A stretch of 64,000 nucleotides of DNA from Oceanospirillaceae bacterium (lineage in GTDB: Bacteria; Pseudomonadota; Gammaproteobacteria; Pseudomonadales; Balneatricaceae). The notes under the pieces are model-generated. The model ran no database searches and had not been told where the DNA came from. It worked only from the letters and a program-made list of their open reading frames with translations. How positions within the stretch are numbered: the first letter of the stretch is position 1; every line of letters begins with the position of its first letter. Below are positions 18,414 through 26,938 of this stretch, piece by piece. A program made the translations under genes and the position numbers. The stretch lies in assembly GCA_013215375.1 (NCBI GenBank), contig JABSRB010000018.1, positions 34,693 to 98,692 of the forward strand. The letters run 5' to 3'.

Positions 18414-19040
18414 ATGAGCGTACATGAAATAAAACATCCTTTAATACAGCATAAAATTGGTTTAATGCGTTCTGCGACTGTCAGTACAAGAGCGTTTAGA
18501 CAGTTGGCAGGTGAAGTTGGCTGTTTGCTTACCTATGAGGCAACCAAAGATCTAGAGCTTGAGGAGTACCAATTAGAGGGATGGTGTGGCGAGATAACGG
18601 CCGAGCGGATCAAAGGTAAAAAAATTACTGCTGTGCCTATTTTAAGAGCGGGTTTGGGGATGTTGGATGGTGTGCTTGAGCTAGTGCCGAGCGCTAAAAT
18701 TTCTGTGGTCGGGCTCTATCGGGATGAAGAGACTCTAGAGCCTGTGCCTTATTTTGAAAAACTAGCACATGACATCGATGAGCGTTTAGCGTTGGTGATT
18801 GATCCTATGCTGGCAACAGGTGGTACCATGATTGCCACCATCGATATGCTTAAAAAAGCCGGTTGTAAGAGCATTAGAGCGCTTGTGCTGGTGGCTGCTC
18901 CCGAGGGGATTGCAAAAATGCAGGCGGCTCATCCTGACGTCGATTTATTTACCGCGGCGATTGATAGCCATTTAAATGATAAGGGCTATATAATTCCCGG
19001 TTTAGGTGATGCTGGCGATAAAATTTTCGGTACTAAATAA
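18414..19040 (+). CDS. upp: uracil phosphoribosyltransferase
   Basis: Pyrimidine salvage: uracil plus PRPP gives UMP. Starting at the ATG at 18414 gives 208 residues beginning [16 protein letters not shown], the same length as E. coli Upp. An in-frame upstream start at 18375 adds 13 non-conserved residues. The PRPP-binding motif [16 protein letters not shown] is clear, as is the C-terminal uracil-binding [13 protein letters not shown]. No uracil permease gene is next to it. Confidence 0.96.
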   Translation: MSVHEIKHPLIQHKIGLMRSATVSTRAFRQLAGEVGCLLTYEATKDLELEEYQLEGWCGEITAERIKGKKITAVPILRAGLGMLDGVLELVPSAKISVVGLYRDEETLEPVPYFEKLAHDIDERLALVIDPMLATGGTMIATIDMLKKAGCKSIRALVLVAAPEGIAKMQAAHPDVDLFTAAIDSHLNDKGYIIPGLGDAGDKIFGTK

Positions 19041-19062
19041 ACGAAAATAAAATATAAGTATA

Positions 19063-19107
19063 GGCTTTAGTGTTTAACGTAAAGGGAGTTACGTTAAAGC
19101 TTAAGCC
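19063..19107. terminator. hairpin downstream of upp
   Basis: TTTAACGTAA at 19073-19082 pairs perfectly with TTACGTTAAA at 19089-19098 around a 6-base loop. GGCTT at 19063 pairs with AAGCC at 19103 further out. There is no clean T-run afterwards, so it may be a terminator for upp or an operator for the following IclR gene. Confidence 0.45.
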
Positions 19108-19156
19108 TTGTGAAAAATTAAGCTCAGGTCATTTATCTGTATAAAGTAGCGATATT

Positions 19157-19975
19157 ATGATTTTAAAAAGCAAAGCAAAACCAGGCCGTCCGGTCGGTGT
19201 TAAAAAATCCCCACCCCCAGTACAGTCTCTTTACCGAGGACTGGCGCTGCTAGAAAAAATTTCAGAAGCCAGCTCTGGCGTATTATTAAGTGATCTAGCA
19301 GAGCAAGTTAAATTACCTGCATCTACTGCTCATCGATTATTAAATACTTTAGAGGGGCAAGGTTTTGTGCGTCGAGAGCAAGGGAGTGAGCTGTGGTTTG
19401 TCGGTACAACAGGCTTTAAAGTGGGCAATGGGTTTTTGGCCAGTCGTGATTTTGTACGCCAGGCAAAACCTTTTATGCAGCAGTTAGTAGAGCAAGTAGG
19501 GGAAACTTGTAATTTATCTGTGCTGCAAGGCGGTAAAGCTGTACTCATCGCGCAAGAGCAGTGCAGTGAAATGATGCGCATGATGGTGCCGCTAGGTAGT
19601 GGTTCACCATTACATGCCTCGGGGGTAGGAAAAGCTATTCTTGCAGGGTTACCTGAGGAAGAGAGGGAGTTGCAAATAGAGAGTCTTGTGCTCAGTGAAA
19701 TAACCCCTTGGACTATTGTTTCAAAACAACAGTTTAAAGAATCCATTCAGTGCTCTGCGCAGCAGGGCTGGGCGCTCGATGATCAAGAGCATGCTATTGG
19801 TTTGCGCTGCATAGCGGCCTGTTTGTTTGATGAGGAGGCTAGGCCGTTAGCGGCAATTTCTGTTTCAGGGCCGCTGGCGCGTATTGATGATGAAAGGGTA
19901 ATATGGTTGGGAGAGCAAGTGAAGTTAAGTGCTCAAGCTATTACTGAATTTATCGGTGGGCGTTGGAAAGGCTGA
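19157..19975 (+). CDS. IclR-family transcriptional regulator
   Basis: A 272-residue regulator with an N-terminal winged helix-turn-helix (about residues 22-85, including LSDLAEQVKLPASTAHRLLNTLEGQGFV) and a C-terminal IclR effector-binding GAF-like domain (about 100-265, including GSGSPLHASGVGKAILAGLP). A basic Pro/Lys-rich leader precedes the HTH. It is convergent with zwf-pgl-eda, so a sugar-acid or Entner-Doudoroff-related effector is a reasonable guess, but the ligand cannot be read from sequence. Confidence 0.88.
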   Translation: MILKSKAKPGRPVGVKKSPPPVQSLYRGLALLEKISEASSGVLLSDLAEQVKLPASTAHRLLNTLEGQGFVRREQGSELWFVGTTGFKVGNGFLASRDFVRQAKPFMQQLVEQVGETCNLSVLQGGKAVLIAQEQCSEMMRMMVPLGSGSPLHASGVGKAILAGLPEEERELQIESLVLSEITPWTIVSKQQFKESIQCSAQQGWALDDQEHAIGLRCIAACLFDEEARPLAAISVSGPLARIDDERVIWLGEQVKLSAQAITEFIGGRWKG

Positions 19976-20015
19976 AAAAAAGGCAAAAAAATCCGGCAAT
20001 TAAAATAATTGCCGG
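19976..20015 (-). terminator. intrinsic terminator of zwf-pgl-eda
   Basis: A perfect 10-bp stem, CCGGCAATTA (19993-20002) with TAATTGCCGG (20006-20015), has an AAA loop. Read on the minus strand it is followed by a T-rich tail interrupted by GCC. It lies 120 bases past the eda stop and directly after the iclR stop, so it may serve both convergent units. Confidence 0.8.
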
Positions 20016-20134
20016 TTCGCTTCAAGTAGAGTTTATATCAGAAGCCATGCCAGTAGCGAAAGGCGTTCTCATAGAATCTCTGGTAAGTGCAATACAGGAT
20101 CTGTTCTCTATGTTAGAGAAAATTCATGGAGCTA

Positions 20135-20794
20135 TTATGCCTGGCACTGAGCTAGGCTAGACTTGGCAATTTGGCTGATAGCAGCCCAGTCTTTGTTTTC
20201 AATTAGATCTTTAGGTGAAAGCCATGATCCGCCCACGCACATTACATTGCTTAAACTTAAAAAATTCTGAGCATTTTCCAGCGTAATGCCGCCAGTTGGG
20301 CAGAACTTCACTTGGCTAAAAGGGCCGCTAAGTGCTTTTAGCATGGCAATTGATCCAGCGGCTTCAGCAGGGAAGAACTTCGATCTAGCGTAACCCATTT
20401 CGATAATCTGCATTAACTCTGATGCGCTGCTTATGCCGGGTAAAAATGGCACTTTGTTATCTTGGCCTTTTTCTAGCAAGCTCTGAGTAACGCCTGGGCT
20501 AATGACAAAAGTAGCGCCTGCGTCAATACACTGCTGGTATTGCTCAGGGTTAATCACGGTACCGGCAGCTATGTTCATTTGCGGTAATTCTTTAGCGATT
20601 AGCTCCATTGATTTAAGCGCGGCATCTGTTCTTAAAGTGATTTCAATAACATTAATTCCGCCTTCAATTAACGCGTGAGCCAAAGGTACTGCATCAGCGG
20701 ATGATTGAATAGCAACCACCGGGATAATGGGGGATTGTGCGCAGAAATCATCAATTAAAGATAGATTTTGTCGGTCAGTCCACATGGTGTTCAT
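20135..20794 (-). CDS. eda: 2-dehydro-3-deoxy-phosphogluconate (KDPG) aldolase
   Basis: Last step of the Entner-Doudoroff pathway: KDPG to pyruvate and glyceraldehyde 3-phosphate. About 219 residues, a trimeric TIM-barrel class I aldolase. The Schiff-base lysine is in KFFPAEAAG, and the catalytic glutamate region is IEGGINVIEITLRT. The start at 20794 lies 4 bases after the pgl stop. The ATG three codons later (20785) is better spaced from the AGGAG box and is an alternative. A longer frame from 20827 overlaps pgl and lacks family similarity. Confidence 0.95.
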   Translation of the reverse strand: MNTMWTDRQNLSLIDDFCAQSPIIPVVAIQSSADAVPLAHALIEGGINVIEITLRTDAALKSMELIAKELPQMNIAAGTVINPEQYQQCIDAGATFVISPGVTQSLLEKGQDNKVPFLPGISSASELMQIIEMGYARSKFFPAEAAGSIAMLKALSGPFSQVKFCPTGGITLENAQNFLSLSNVMCVGGSWLSPKDLIENKDWAAISQIAKSSLAQCQA

Positions 20795-20798
20795 ACTC

Positions 20799-21494
20799 CT
20801 AAGGGCACCAAAGTACCGTAATGTCATTAGTTAAAAAACGCCTTATCGGCATTTTTTGTTGATCGTCGCCGCTGAGGGCTTTATTTAAAGTTGCCTGTTT
20901 ATCAGCGCCTTTAAGTTGTAAAAATAGGTGTTTAGCGTTGTCTATCGCATTGGCGCTCAAACTCATTCTATGATGAGGAGCACTAGTAGGCGCTGTTGCC
21001 AAATAGGTGTTGCTGGTGGTTAGGCCTTCAGTGATTTGTTCGCTGCAGGGGAACAGTGATGCGGTGTGCCCGTCATTGCCCATGCCTAGCAGTACTACAT
21101 CAAAGGGAAGGGCCACTTCACTAAAAATAGCGTTTACTTTGTCGCTTGCATCAAAGGCGCTGAGGCCGGTTTGGTACAAGGGAATAAAGTTGGCTTTTGC
21201 CGCGTAGTTTTGCAGTAAGTTCTTTTCAAGCAGTTTTTGATTGCTGTCGTCGTGATCTTTCGGTAACCAGCGATCATCTACTAAAGTGATGGTGACGTGT
21301 TGCCATTGCAGATCGATTTTACTCAATAATTCAAAAAGCCTTTTGGGGGTACTCCCCCCAGATACGGCAAGAGTGGCACGATTTGATTGAGTTAATTGCT
21401 GTTGCAGGATTTGTGCAACAGCATCTGCTAAATGTTGACTCTGCTGCTCTAAATCATCAAATTTGTGTAGATTAGTTTGTTCTGAAAAACTCAT
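20799..21494 (-). CDS. pgl: 6-phosphogluconolactonase
   Basis: Hydrolyses 6-phosphoglucono-1,5-lactone to 6-phosphogluconate. About 231 residues of the SOL/DevB type, with AVSGGSTPKRLFELLSKIDLQW near the N-terminus, VDDRWLP in the middle and LGMGNDGHTASLFP holding the catalytic histidine. The start at 21494 follows a GGAG box and overlaps the zwf stop region. A start at 21509 would place that box inside the coding sequence. It is the middle gene of zwf-pgl-eda. Confidence 0.95.
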   Translation of the reverse strand: MSFSEQTNLHKFDDLEQQSQHLADAVAQILQQQLTQSNRATLAVSGGSTPKRLFELLSKIDLQWQHVTITLVDDRWLPKDHDDSNQKLLEKNLLQNYAAKANFIPLYQTGLSAFDASDKVNAIFSEVALPFDVVLLGMGNDGHTASLFPCSEQITEGLTTSNTYLATAPTSAPHHRMSLSANAIDNAKHLFLQLKGADKQATLNKALSGDDQQKMPIRRFLTNDITVLWCP

Positions 21495-21495
21495 A

Positions 21496-22968
21496 TTAAT
21501 GATCTCCAAACCATTTTCTTTTATCGTTGCGGATAATTATTTGTGATTCAGTTGGGCCCCAACTGCCCGCAGGATACTTATGTAATATGTGCTCGGGTTT
21601 GTCCCAGTGCTGCATAATATTGTCGCACCAAGTCCAAGCGTGCTCGATTTCATCGCGACGGACAAATAGGTACTGGTTGCCTTTGATCACTTCAAATAAA
21701 AGCCGCTCATAGGCATGTGGAGTGCGAGTGCCTTTGAATTCTTTATTGAAATTTAGATCGAGGATAGTCGGTTGAATCTGAATATCATTATTGATGCCAG
21801 GCGACTTAGTTTGCACTTGCAGTGATACGCCTTCATTAGGCTGTAAACTGAGAATCAGTTTGTTACTGGCGATATCACGCTGTTCTGGATCAAAGATAAA
21901 GTGCGGTTGCTGTTTGAAATGAACTACAATTTGCGTAAGTTTTTCGGTCATTCTTTTACCGGTTCTTAGGTAAAAAGGAACGCCTGCCCAGCGCCAGTTT
22001 TGTATTTCAGCGCGAATAGCGACAAAAGTCTCGGTGCTGCTGGTTCCCTGAGCGCCTTCCTCGTTGTTGTAGCCAGGTAAAAGCTCAACATCGTTGTTAC
22101 CACTGTCGTACTGACCGCATACCACAGATTGTTTTTGGTCATTAAAAGCAATAGGTTTTAACTGCTTAAGTACTTTTACTTTTTGATCGCGAATGCTATC
22201 TGCGGATAAGTCATCGGGAGGGTCCATAGCCACAAGCGCCAGTAACTGTAACAAGTGATTTTGTACCATGTCACGCATTTGGCCAGCTTTATCAAAATAG
22301 CTCCAGCGTCCTTCAATGCCTACTGATTCGGCGATAGTGATTTCAACATGAGAGATGTGACTCTGGTTCCACTGAGAGCCAAAGATTGGATTGGCGAAAC
22401 GCAGTGCAAGCAGGTTTTGCACTGTCTCTTTACCTAGGTAATGATCGATGCGATAAATCTGTTGTTCTTGGAAGTGCAAACCAACTTGATCGTTGATAGT
22501 GCTTGAGGATTCACGGTCAAATCCCAGTGGTTTCTCAAGAACGACTCTACATTGTTTGGTGATGCAATTAAATTCAGCGAGCTTTTGGCTGATGGTGCCA
22601 AAGAAGACTGCGGCAGTGGCGTAGTAAAATAACCGTTGTTGGTCTTTTTTCTCGTTGAGCATTTTTGCGAGATCTTGATAGTGCTCAGCGGTATTAAAAT
22701 CTAATTTAATGTAGGTGATTCTGGCGAGAAGCCTGTTCAAGGTCTCTTGCTCGTATCTATCATCTTCTACATGGAGCTGTAAATTTATGCTGGCAGTATT
22801 GCAATACTTTGCTGTGTCGATAGCTTCTCTTGCGAGGCAGATTACACGGCTGCCTTCGGGCAGTAGGTGGTCTTTTTCAAGGTCGTAAAGAGAGGGAAGA
22901 AGCTTGCGCTGAGATAAATCACCTTGGGCGCCAAAAATAATGATGTCTGTAGCTGTTGGTTTATTCAT
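21496..22968 (-). CDS. zwf: glucose-6-phosphate 1-dehydrogenase
   Basis: Oxidises glucose 6-phosphate to 6-phosphogluconolactone with NAD(P)+. The 490-residue length is typical. The substrate-binding and catalytic signature RIDHYLGKETVQNLL is present near residue 175, and the N-terminal dinucleotide-binding strand reads IIIFGAQGDLSQRKLLPSL, where Gln stands in place of the usual Ser/Thr of GxxGDL. It is first gene of zwf-pgl-eda and divergent from hexR across a gap carrying a HexR-like box. Confidence 0.97.
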   Translation of the reverse strand: MNKPTATDIIIFGAQGDLSQRKLLPSLYDLEKDHLLPEGSRVICLAREAIDTAKYCNTASINLQLHVEDDRYEQETLNRLLARITYIKLDFNTAEHYQDLAKMLNEKKDQQRLFYYATAAVFFGTISQKLAEFNCITKQCRVVLEKPLGFDRESSSTINDQVGLHFQEQQIYRIDHYLGKETVQNLLALRFANPIFGSQWNQSHISHVEITIAESVGIEGRWSYFDKAGQMRDMVQNHLLQLLALVAMDPPDDLSADSIRDQKVKVLKQLKPIAFNDQKQSVVCGQYDSGNNDVELLPGYNNEEGAQGTSSTETFVAIRAEIQNWRWAGVPFYLRTGKRMTEKLTQIVVHFKQQPHFIFDPEQRDIASNKLILSLQPNEGVSLQVQTKSPGINNDIQIQPTILDLNFNKEFKGTRTPHAYERLLFEVIKGNQYLFVRRDEIEHAWTWCDNIMQHWDKPEHILHKYPAGSWGPTESQIIIRNDKRKWFGDH

Positions 22969-23290
22969 CGCTGACCCCTTTTCTTGTAATTAAACTAGAT
23001 TTTGGATTGATTTTAAGTGTTTTTGTCATAATCGTCAAATAATTGTGTAATATTACTAAAATAAGTTAAAAATGTGGGTTAAGTGTAGCCTATTCAATAC
23101 CATAAATATTGCCTTTGTTGTGCACTGTGAATAAATAGGTTTTTATTGTCTTGATCGCTGATCATTATTGAATTTGTTTGCTTTAGAGGTGTGTTGCATT
23201 GAGCCGTGAATAGCGTTGTTTAAATGTTCGCCTGGGCTATAATAGGTGGTAAAATAACTACTAAACAGTGTTTCAGCATGGGAGATCGAA
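22969..23290. other. zwf/hexR divergent intergenic region
   Basis: A 322-base AT-rich gap between divergent zwf and hexR. It contains the HexR-like box at 23046-23057 and a GGGAG ribosome-binding site for hexR at 23280. I see no small gene that can be supported. Confidence 0.6.
23046..23057. promoter_or_regulatory. candidate HexR operator upstream of zwf
   Basis: TGTAATATTACT is a near-perfect palindrome 78 bases upstream of the zwf start. It shares 11 of 12 bases with the palindrome in the gap/edd region. HexR boxes reported in other bacteria are inverted repeats built on TGTAAT/ATTACA half-sites. The assignment is by resemblance and context. Confidence 0.5.
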
Positions 23291-24136
23291 GTGTTAACTA
23301 AGATTAGGCAAAAACGAGATGAGTTAAACAAGTCTGAGCGTAAAGTAGCAGATACGATTTTGCAGAATCCATCGGTCGTCACGCAGTTGAGTATAGCGGC
23401 GCTTGCAAAATCAGCGGGGGTGAGTGAGCCAACGGTTAACCGTTTTTGCCGTAGCTTTTTATCGAAAGGTTTTCCTGATTTTAAAATTCAGCTGGCAAAA
23501 AGTCTTGTTAGTGGTGCCATGTTTGTTACTAGAAGCGTTGAGCAGGATGATGTCGCTGAGCAATATACGGACAAAATTTTTACCTCGACTATTGCCACTT
23601 TAGATGCGGCGCGCAAGCATATTGATATCAAGGCGGTAGAATTAGCGGTGGATCATTTGACCCAAGCTAAGCAGATTTCCTTCTTTGGTTTGGGGGCTTC
23701 GGGCTCTGTTGCGCAAGATGCGCAGCATAAATTCTTTCGCTTTAATCTGCCGGTAGTGGCTTATGATGATGTATTGATGCAGCGTATGGTTGCCTCGGTA
23801 TCGCATGTCGGTGATGTGATATTTATTATCTCATACACGGGTCGAACCAAGGATATGGTGGAAATTGCGCAGCTGGCAAACGAGGCGGGTGCCACTGTGA
23901 TTGCTTTGACCATCGAGAATTCACCGTTGGCTAAGGTATGCCCTGTTGTATTAGGTATGCCCCATATGGAAAATACCGATGTATATATGCCAATGATTTC
24001 TAGGTTGACGCAGTTAACGATATTGGATGTATTGGCAACCGGTGTCACGCTGCGTCGCGGTGTTGGGTTTCACCAGCATCTGGACAAAATAAAGCAGAGT
24101 TTGCGTTCAACTAGGTATTCTATAGAGGAAGATTAA
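23291..24136 (+). CDS. hexR: RpiR-family regulator HexR
   Basis: Transcriptional regulator of central sugar catabolism that senses KDPG in characterised relatives. The 281-residue protein has an N-terminal HTH_6 domain (about 1-77, [29 protein letters not shown]) and a C-terminal SIS sugar-phosphate domain (about 110-250, [20 protein letters not shown] and [15 protein letters not shown]). The start is GTG at 23291 behind a GGGAG box. It lies among zwf, pyk-gap and edd-glk, the classic HexR regulon. Confidence 0.93.
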   Translation: MLTKIRQKRDELNKSERKVADTILQNPSVVTQLSIAALAKSAGVSEPTVNRFCRSFLSKGFPDFKIQLAKSLVSGAMFVTRSVEQDDVAEQYTDKIFTSTIATLDAARKHIDIKAVELAVDHLTQAKQISFFGLGASGSVAQDAQHKFFRFNLPVVAYDDVLMQRMVASVSHVGDVIFIISYTGRTKDMVEIAQLANEAGATVIALTIENSPLAKVCPVVLGMPHMENTDVYMPMISRLTQLTILDVLATGVTLRRGVGFHQHLDKIKQSLRSTRYSIEED

Positions 24137-24186
24137 ATTTTTTGTGTGTGAGCTAGACCGATAAAAGGGGGCTTTACAGAAATAAT

Positions 24187-24214
24187 AACACTAGGCGCTG
24201 TTGCGCCCAGTGTT
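24187..24214 (-). terminator. terminator of pyk, between convergent hexR and pyk
   Basis: AACACT-A-GGCGC (24187-24198) pairs with GCGCC-C-AGTGTT (24203-24214), with one A/C mismatch and a TGTT loop. On the minus strand a T-rich TTATTATTT tail follows, 14 bases beyond the pyk stop. Confidence 0.75.
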
Positions 24215-24227
24215 GGAGTGGCAAAGT

Positions 24228-25676
24228 TTATTGGATTTTTTCGCCGATACGTACGATCTTCAACGTGTTAGTGCCGCCTTGTGCATTAACGTAGTCTCCC
24301 TTAGTGATTACCACTAGGTCTCCTTCGCTGGCACAGCCAGTTTTAACCACTTCATCAATAGCGCGCTGATTGATTTCATCGGTGTTCATCGTCGATGGGC
24401 TAAAGGCAATAGTGTGTACATTGCGGTACATGGCAACTTTTGTCTGGGTAGATGGATTGTCAGATAGAGCAAATACCGGTAGAGAGGTACGCAGTCTAGT
24501 TGCTTGTTTTGGCGTTGCGCCTGACTCTGTCATACAAACAATCGCTTTAACACCATCCAAGTGGTTGGCGGTGTATATAGCGGCCAGTGCAATGGTTTCG
24601 TCAATGTGGTCAAACTGCTCGTTCAGGCGGTGGCCTGATTTTGCAAGGTTGCGGCTAGATTCTGCACCGCGACAAATACGATCCATCGCTTCAACAGCTT
24701 GTACTGGGTAGTCGCCAGCGGCGGTTTCAGCAGAGAGCATGACAGCGTCGGTGTGATCAAATACAGCGTTGGCAACGTCAGAGACTTCTGCTCTGGTTGG
24801 CATCGGGCTAGTAATCATTGACTCCATCATTTGTGTGGCGGTAATGACTACTTTGTTTAGGCTGCGAGCGCGCTTGATAATATGTTTTTGCACGCCAACC
24901 AATGCAGCATCGCCGATTTCTACGGCTAAATCACCGCGGGCAACCATTACAACTTCAGAGGCGCGAATGATATTGTCGAGAACTTCGTCATCAGCAATCG
25001 TTTCAGCACGCTCAATTTTAGCGACTAAACCTGCTTTTGAGCCTGCGGCAGTCACTAAAGCACGAGCCTCGTGCATGTCGTGTTCGTCTCTTGGGAAAGA
25101 GACCGCGATATAATCGGCATTGATCTCAGCGGCAATAATAATATCCGCTTTATCTTTGTCGGTGAGTGCTTTGGCTGAAAGTCCACCGCCTAAACGGTTG
25201 ATCCCTTTGTTGTTGGATAGCGGTCCGCCAGTCGTTACCACTGTGCTAATTTTGTCTTTATCGACGGCAGTTACTTCAAGAACAACGCGACCATCATCCA
25301 GTAATAAGATATCGCCAGGCTTGGAGTCAGTGATTAGAGCAGGGTAGTCGATGCCGACTTGCTCGCTATCACCATCTTCATAGCCAAGTTTTGAGTTGAG
25401 GGTAAATACGTCGCCATTTTTTACTTCTATCTTGTTGTCTTTGAAGCGAGCAATACGAATTTTTGGCCCCTGAAGATCGGCCAGTATTGCGACAAACAAG
25501 TTGTGCTTTGCCGCTACTTCTCTAATGATGCGTGCGCGATCGCGATGATCGTCAGCTTCGCCGTGAGAAAAGTTGAGTCTAAGTACGTTAGCGCCAGCAA
25601 CAATAACTGCTTCGATTTCTTCAAAGCTGCTAGTGGCAGGACCTAGGGTCGCGACTATTTTAGTGTGTCTTAACAT
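24228..25676 (-). CDS. pyk: pyruvate kinase
   Basis: Converts phosphoenolpyruvate and ADP to pyruvate and ATP. Starting at 25676 gives about 482 residues beginning MLRHTKIVATLGPATSSFEE, the family N-terminus. A frame from 25748 runs into gap and is not conserved. Visible motifs are VLRLNFSHGEADDHR, ILADLQGPKIRIARF, the active-site lysine segment GLVAKIERAE, and VMVARGDLAVEIG with VVITATQMMESMI. It follows gap by 11 bases, so the two form one unit. Confidence 0.97.
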   Translation of the reverse strand: MLRHTKIVATLGPATSSFEEIEAVIVAGANVLRLNFSHGEADDHRDRARIIREVAAKHNLFVAILADLQGPKIRIARFKDNKIEVKNGDVFTLNSKLGYEDGDSEQVGIDYPALITDSKPGDILLLDDGRVVLEVTAVDKDKISTVVTTGGPLSNNKGINRLGGGLSAKALTDKDKADIIIAAEINADYIAVSFPRDEHDMHEARALVTAAGSKAGLVAKIERAETIADDEVLDNIIRASEVVMVARGDLAVEIGDAALVGVQKHIIKRARSLNKVVITATQMMESMITSPMPTRAEVSDVANAVFDHTDAVMLSAETAAGDYPVQAVEAMDRICRGAESSRNLAKSGHRLNEQFDHIDETIALAAIYTANHLDGVKAIVCMTESGATPKQATRLRTSLPVFALSDNPSTQTKVAMYRNVHTIAFSPSTMNTDEINQRAIDEVVKTGCASEGDLVVITKGDYVNAQGGTNTLKIVRIGEKIQ

Positions 25677-25687
25677 GTTTGGCTCTC

Positions 25688-26692
25688 TTAGGCTGGTGCA
25701 TTCATTAGGGCTAATGTGTTGTCTAGCATTCTGTTTGAAAAGCCCCACTCATTGTCATACCACGACATAACTTTAACTTGACGACCAGAAACTTTAGTCT
25801 GAGTCGAGTCAAAGATTGATGATAGTGGGTTGTGATTGAAATCAATTGAAACTAATGGACGGGTATTATAGCCCAATACTGGTGAGGCGTTGCTTGCTTC
25901 TAGTAGTAGTGCATTGATTTCTTCAACGCTGGTTTCGCGCTTTGAAATGAAAGTAAAATCGACTACCGATACGTTGATAGTAGGTACACGAATTGCCATG
26001 CCATCAATCAGGCCTTTTAATTCAGGTAGTACTAAACCTACCGCTGCAGCAGCTCCAGTACCGGTTGGGATCATTGATTGTGTTGCTGATCTGGCACGGT
26101 ACGGGTCTGTGTGATAAACATCAGATAAGTTTTGATCATTGGTGTAAGCGTGGATAGTGGTCATTAATCCAGACTCGATGCCTACTGAGTTGTTTAGCGC
26201 TTGAGCAACAGGTGCTAGGCAGTTGGTAGTGCATGATGCGTTAGAGATAATCTGATGGCTTGCTTTTAGCTCTTGGTCGTTAACACCGAAGACAACAGTA
26301 GCGTCAACATCTTTGCCTGGTGCAGAGATGATAACTTTCTTGGCGCCGGCATCTATATGCAATTGCGCTTTATCACGCTGAGTGAAAAAGCCTGTGCACT
26401 CATAAACAACATCGATGTTGAGTGCTTTCCAAGGAAGGTTGGCAGGGTTGCGTTCTGCGCTTATAGAGATTTGATCGCCATTGACGGTGAAGCTTTCGGC
26501 ATCATGGCTTACTTCGCCCTTAAAAGGACCGTGTACTGAATCGAATTGAAAAAGGTGAGCGTTCATCTCTGCTGCGCCTAGATCATTGATAGCAACAACT
26601 TGAATGTTATCTCTATGATTACCTTCATAAAGCGCTCTTAATACATTGCGGCCGATTCTTCCAAAACCGTTGATGGCAACACGAATAGTCAT
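25688..26692 (-). CDS. gap: glyceraldehyde-3-phosphate dehydrogenase (type I)
   Basis: Oxidative phosphorylation of glyceraldehyde 3-phosphate. The 334-residue protein begins with the Rossmann motif [17 protein letters not shown]. The catalytic cysteine is in [11 protein letters not shown], with the catalytic histidine in the following THAYTNDQ segment. It precedes pyk and is divergent from edd across a gap with a perfect HexR-like palindrome, so glycolytic lower half and Entner-Doudoroff genes are probably co-regulated. Confidence 0.97.
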   Translation of the reverse strand: MTIRVAINGFGRIGRNVLRALYEGNHRDNIQVVAINDLGAAEMNAHLFQFDSVHGPFKGEVSHDAESFTVNGDQISISAERNPANLPWKALNIDVVYECTGFFTQRDKAQLHIDAGAKKVIISAPGKDVDATVVFGVNDQELKASHQIISNASCTTNCLAPVAQALNNSVGIESGLMTTIHAYTNDQNLSDVYHTDPYRARSATQSMIPTGTGAAAAVGLVLPELKGLIDGMAIRVPTINVSVVDFTFISKRETSVEEINALLLEASNASPVLGYNTRPLVSIDFNHNPLSSIFDSTQTKVSGRQVKVMSWYDNEWGFSNRMLDNTLALMNAPA

Positions 26693-26722
26693 AGCAAACT
26701 TCCTCTAAAAATTTAAATTTGG

Positions 26723-26733
26723 TTAATATTACT
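26723..26733. promoter_or_regulatory. partial HexR-like box near gap start
   Basis: TTAATATTACT, 31 bases upstream of the gap ATG, keeps the right half of the boxes at 23046 and 26773. It could be a second, weaker regulator contact on the gap side. Confidence 0.3.
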
Positions 26734-26772
26734 CCTTTTTAGGGATTATGATAGCTATTTATTGCTATAATC

Positions 26773-26786
26773 TTGTAATATTACAA
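26773..26786. promoter_or_regulatory. candidate HexR operator in gap/edd intergenic region
   Basis: TTGTAATATTACAA is a perfect 14-bp palindrome about midway between the divergent gap and edd starts. It also fits a TTGT-N6-ACAA pattern, close to the TTGT-N7/8-ACAA form described for Pseudomonas HexR. It is the best regulator site in this island. Confidence 0.6.
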
Positions 26787-26938
26787 CAAATGAAAGCGCT
26801 ATCTTTCCACCTGTTTGTTCGGCCTCAACGTTTGGAGGTTTAACTCAAATATAGACATAGTGGTATAATGGTGGATGAATATTATCCCTTTTAAAGGGAG
26901 ATATGCGCAAAACTAGAGCGACAAGTAAGGTGAAAAAA

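Noticed and set aside
19963..20160. 65-codon plus-strand frame between iclR and eda
   Set aside because: It starts inside iclR, runs through the terminator hairpin at 19993-20015 and ends inside eda on the opposite strand. No ribosome-binding site.
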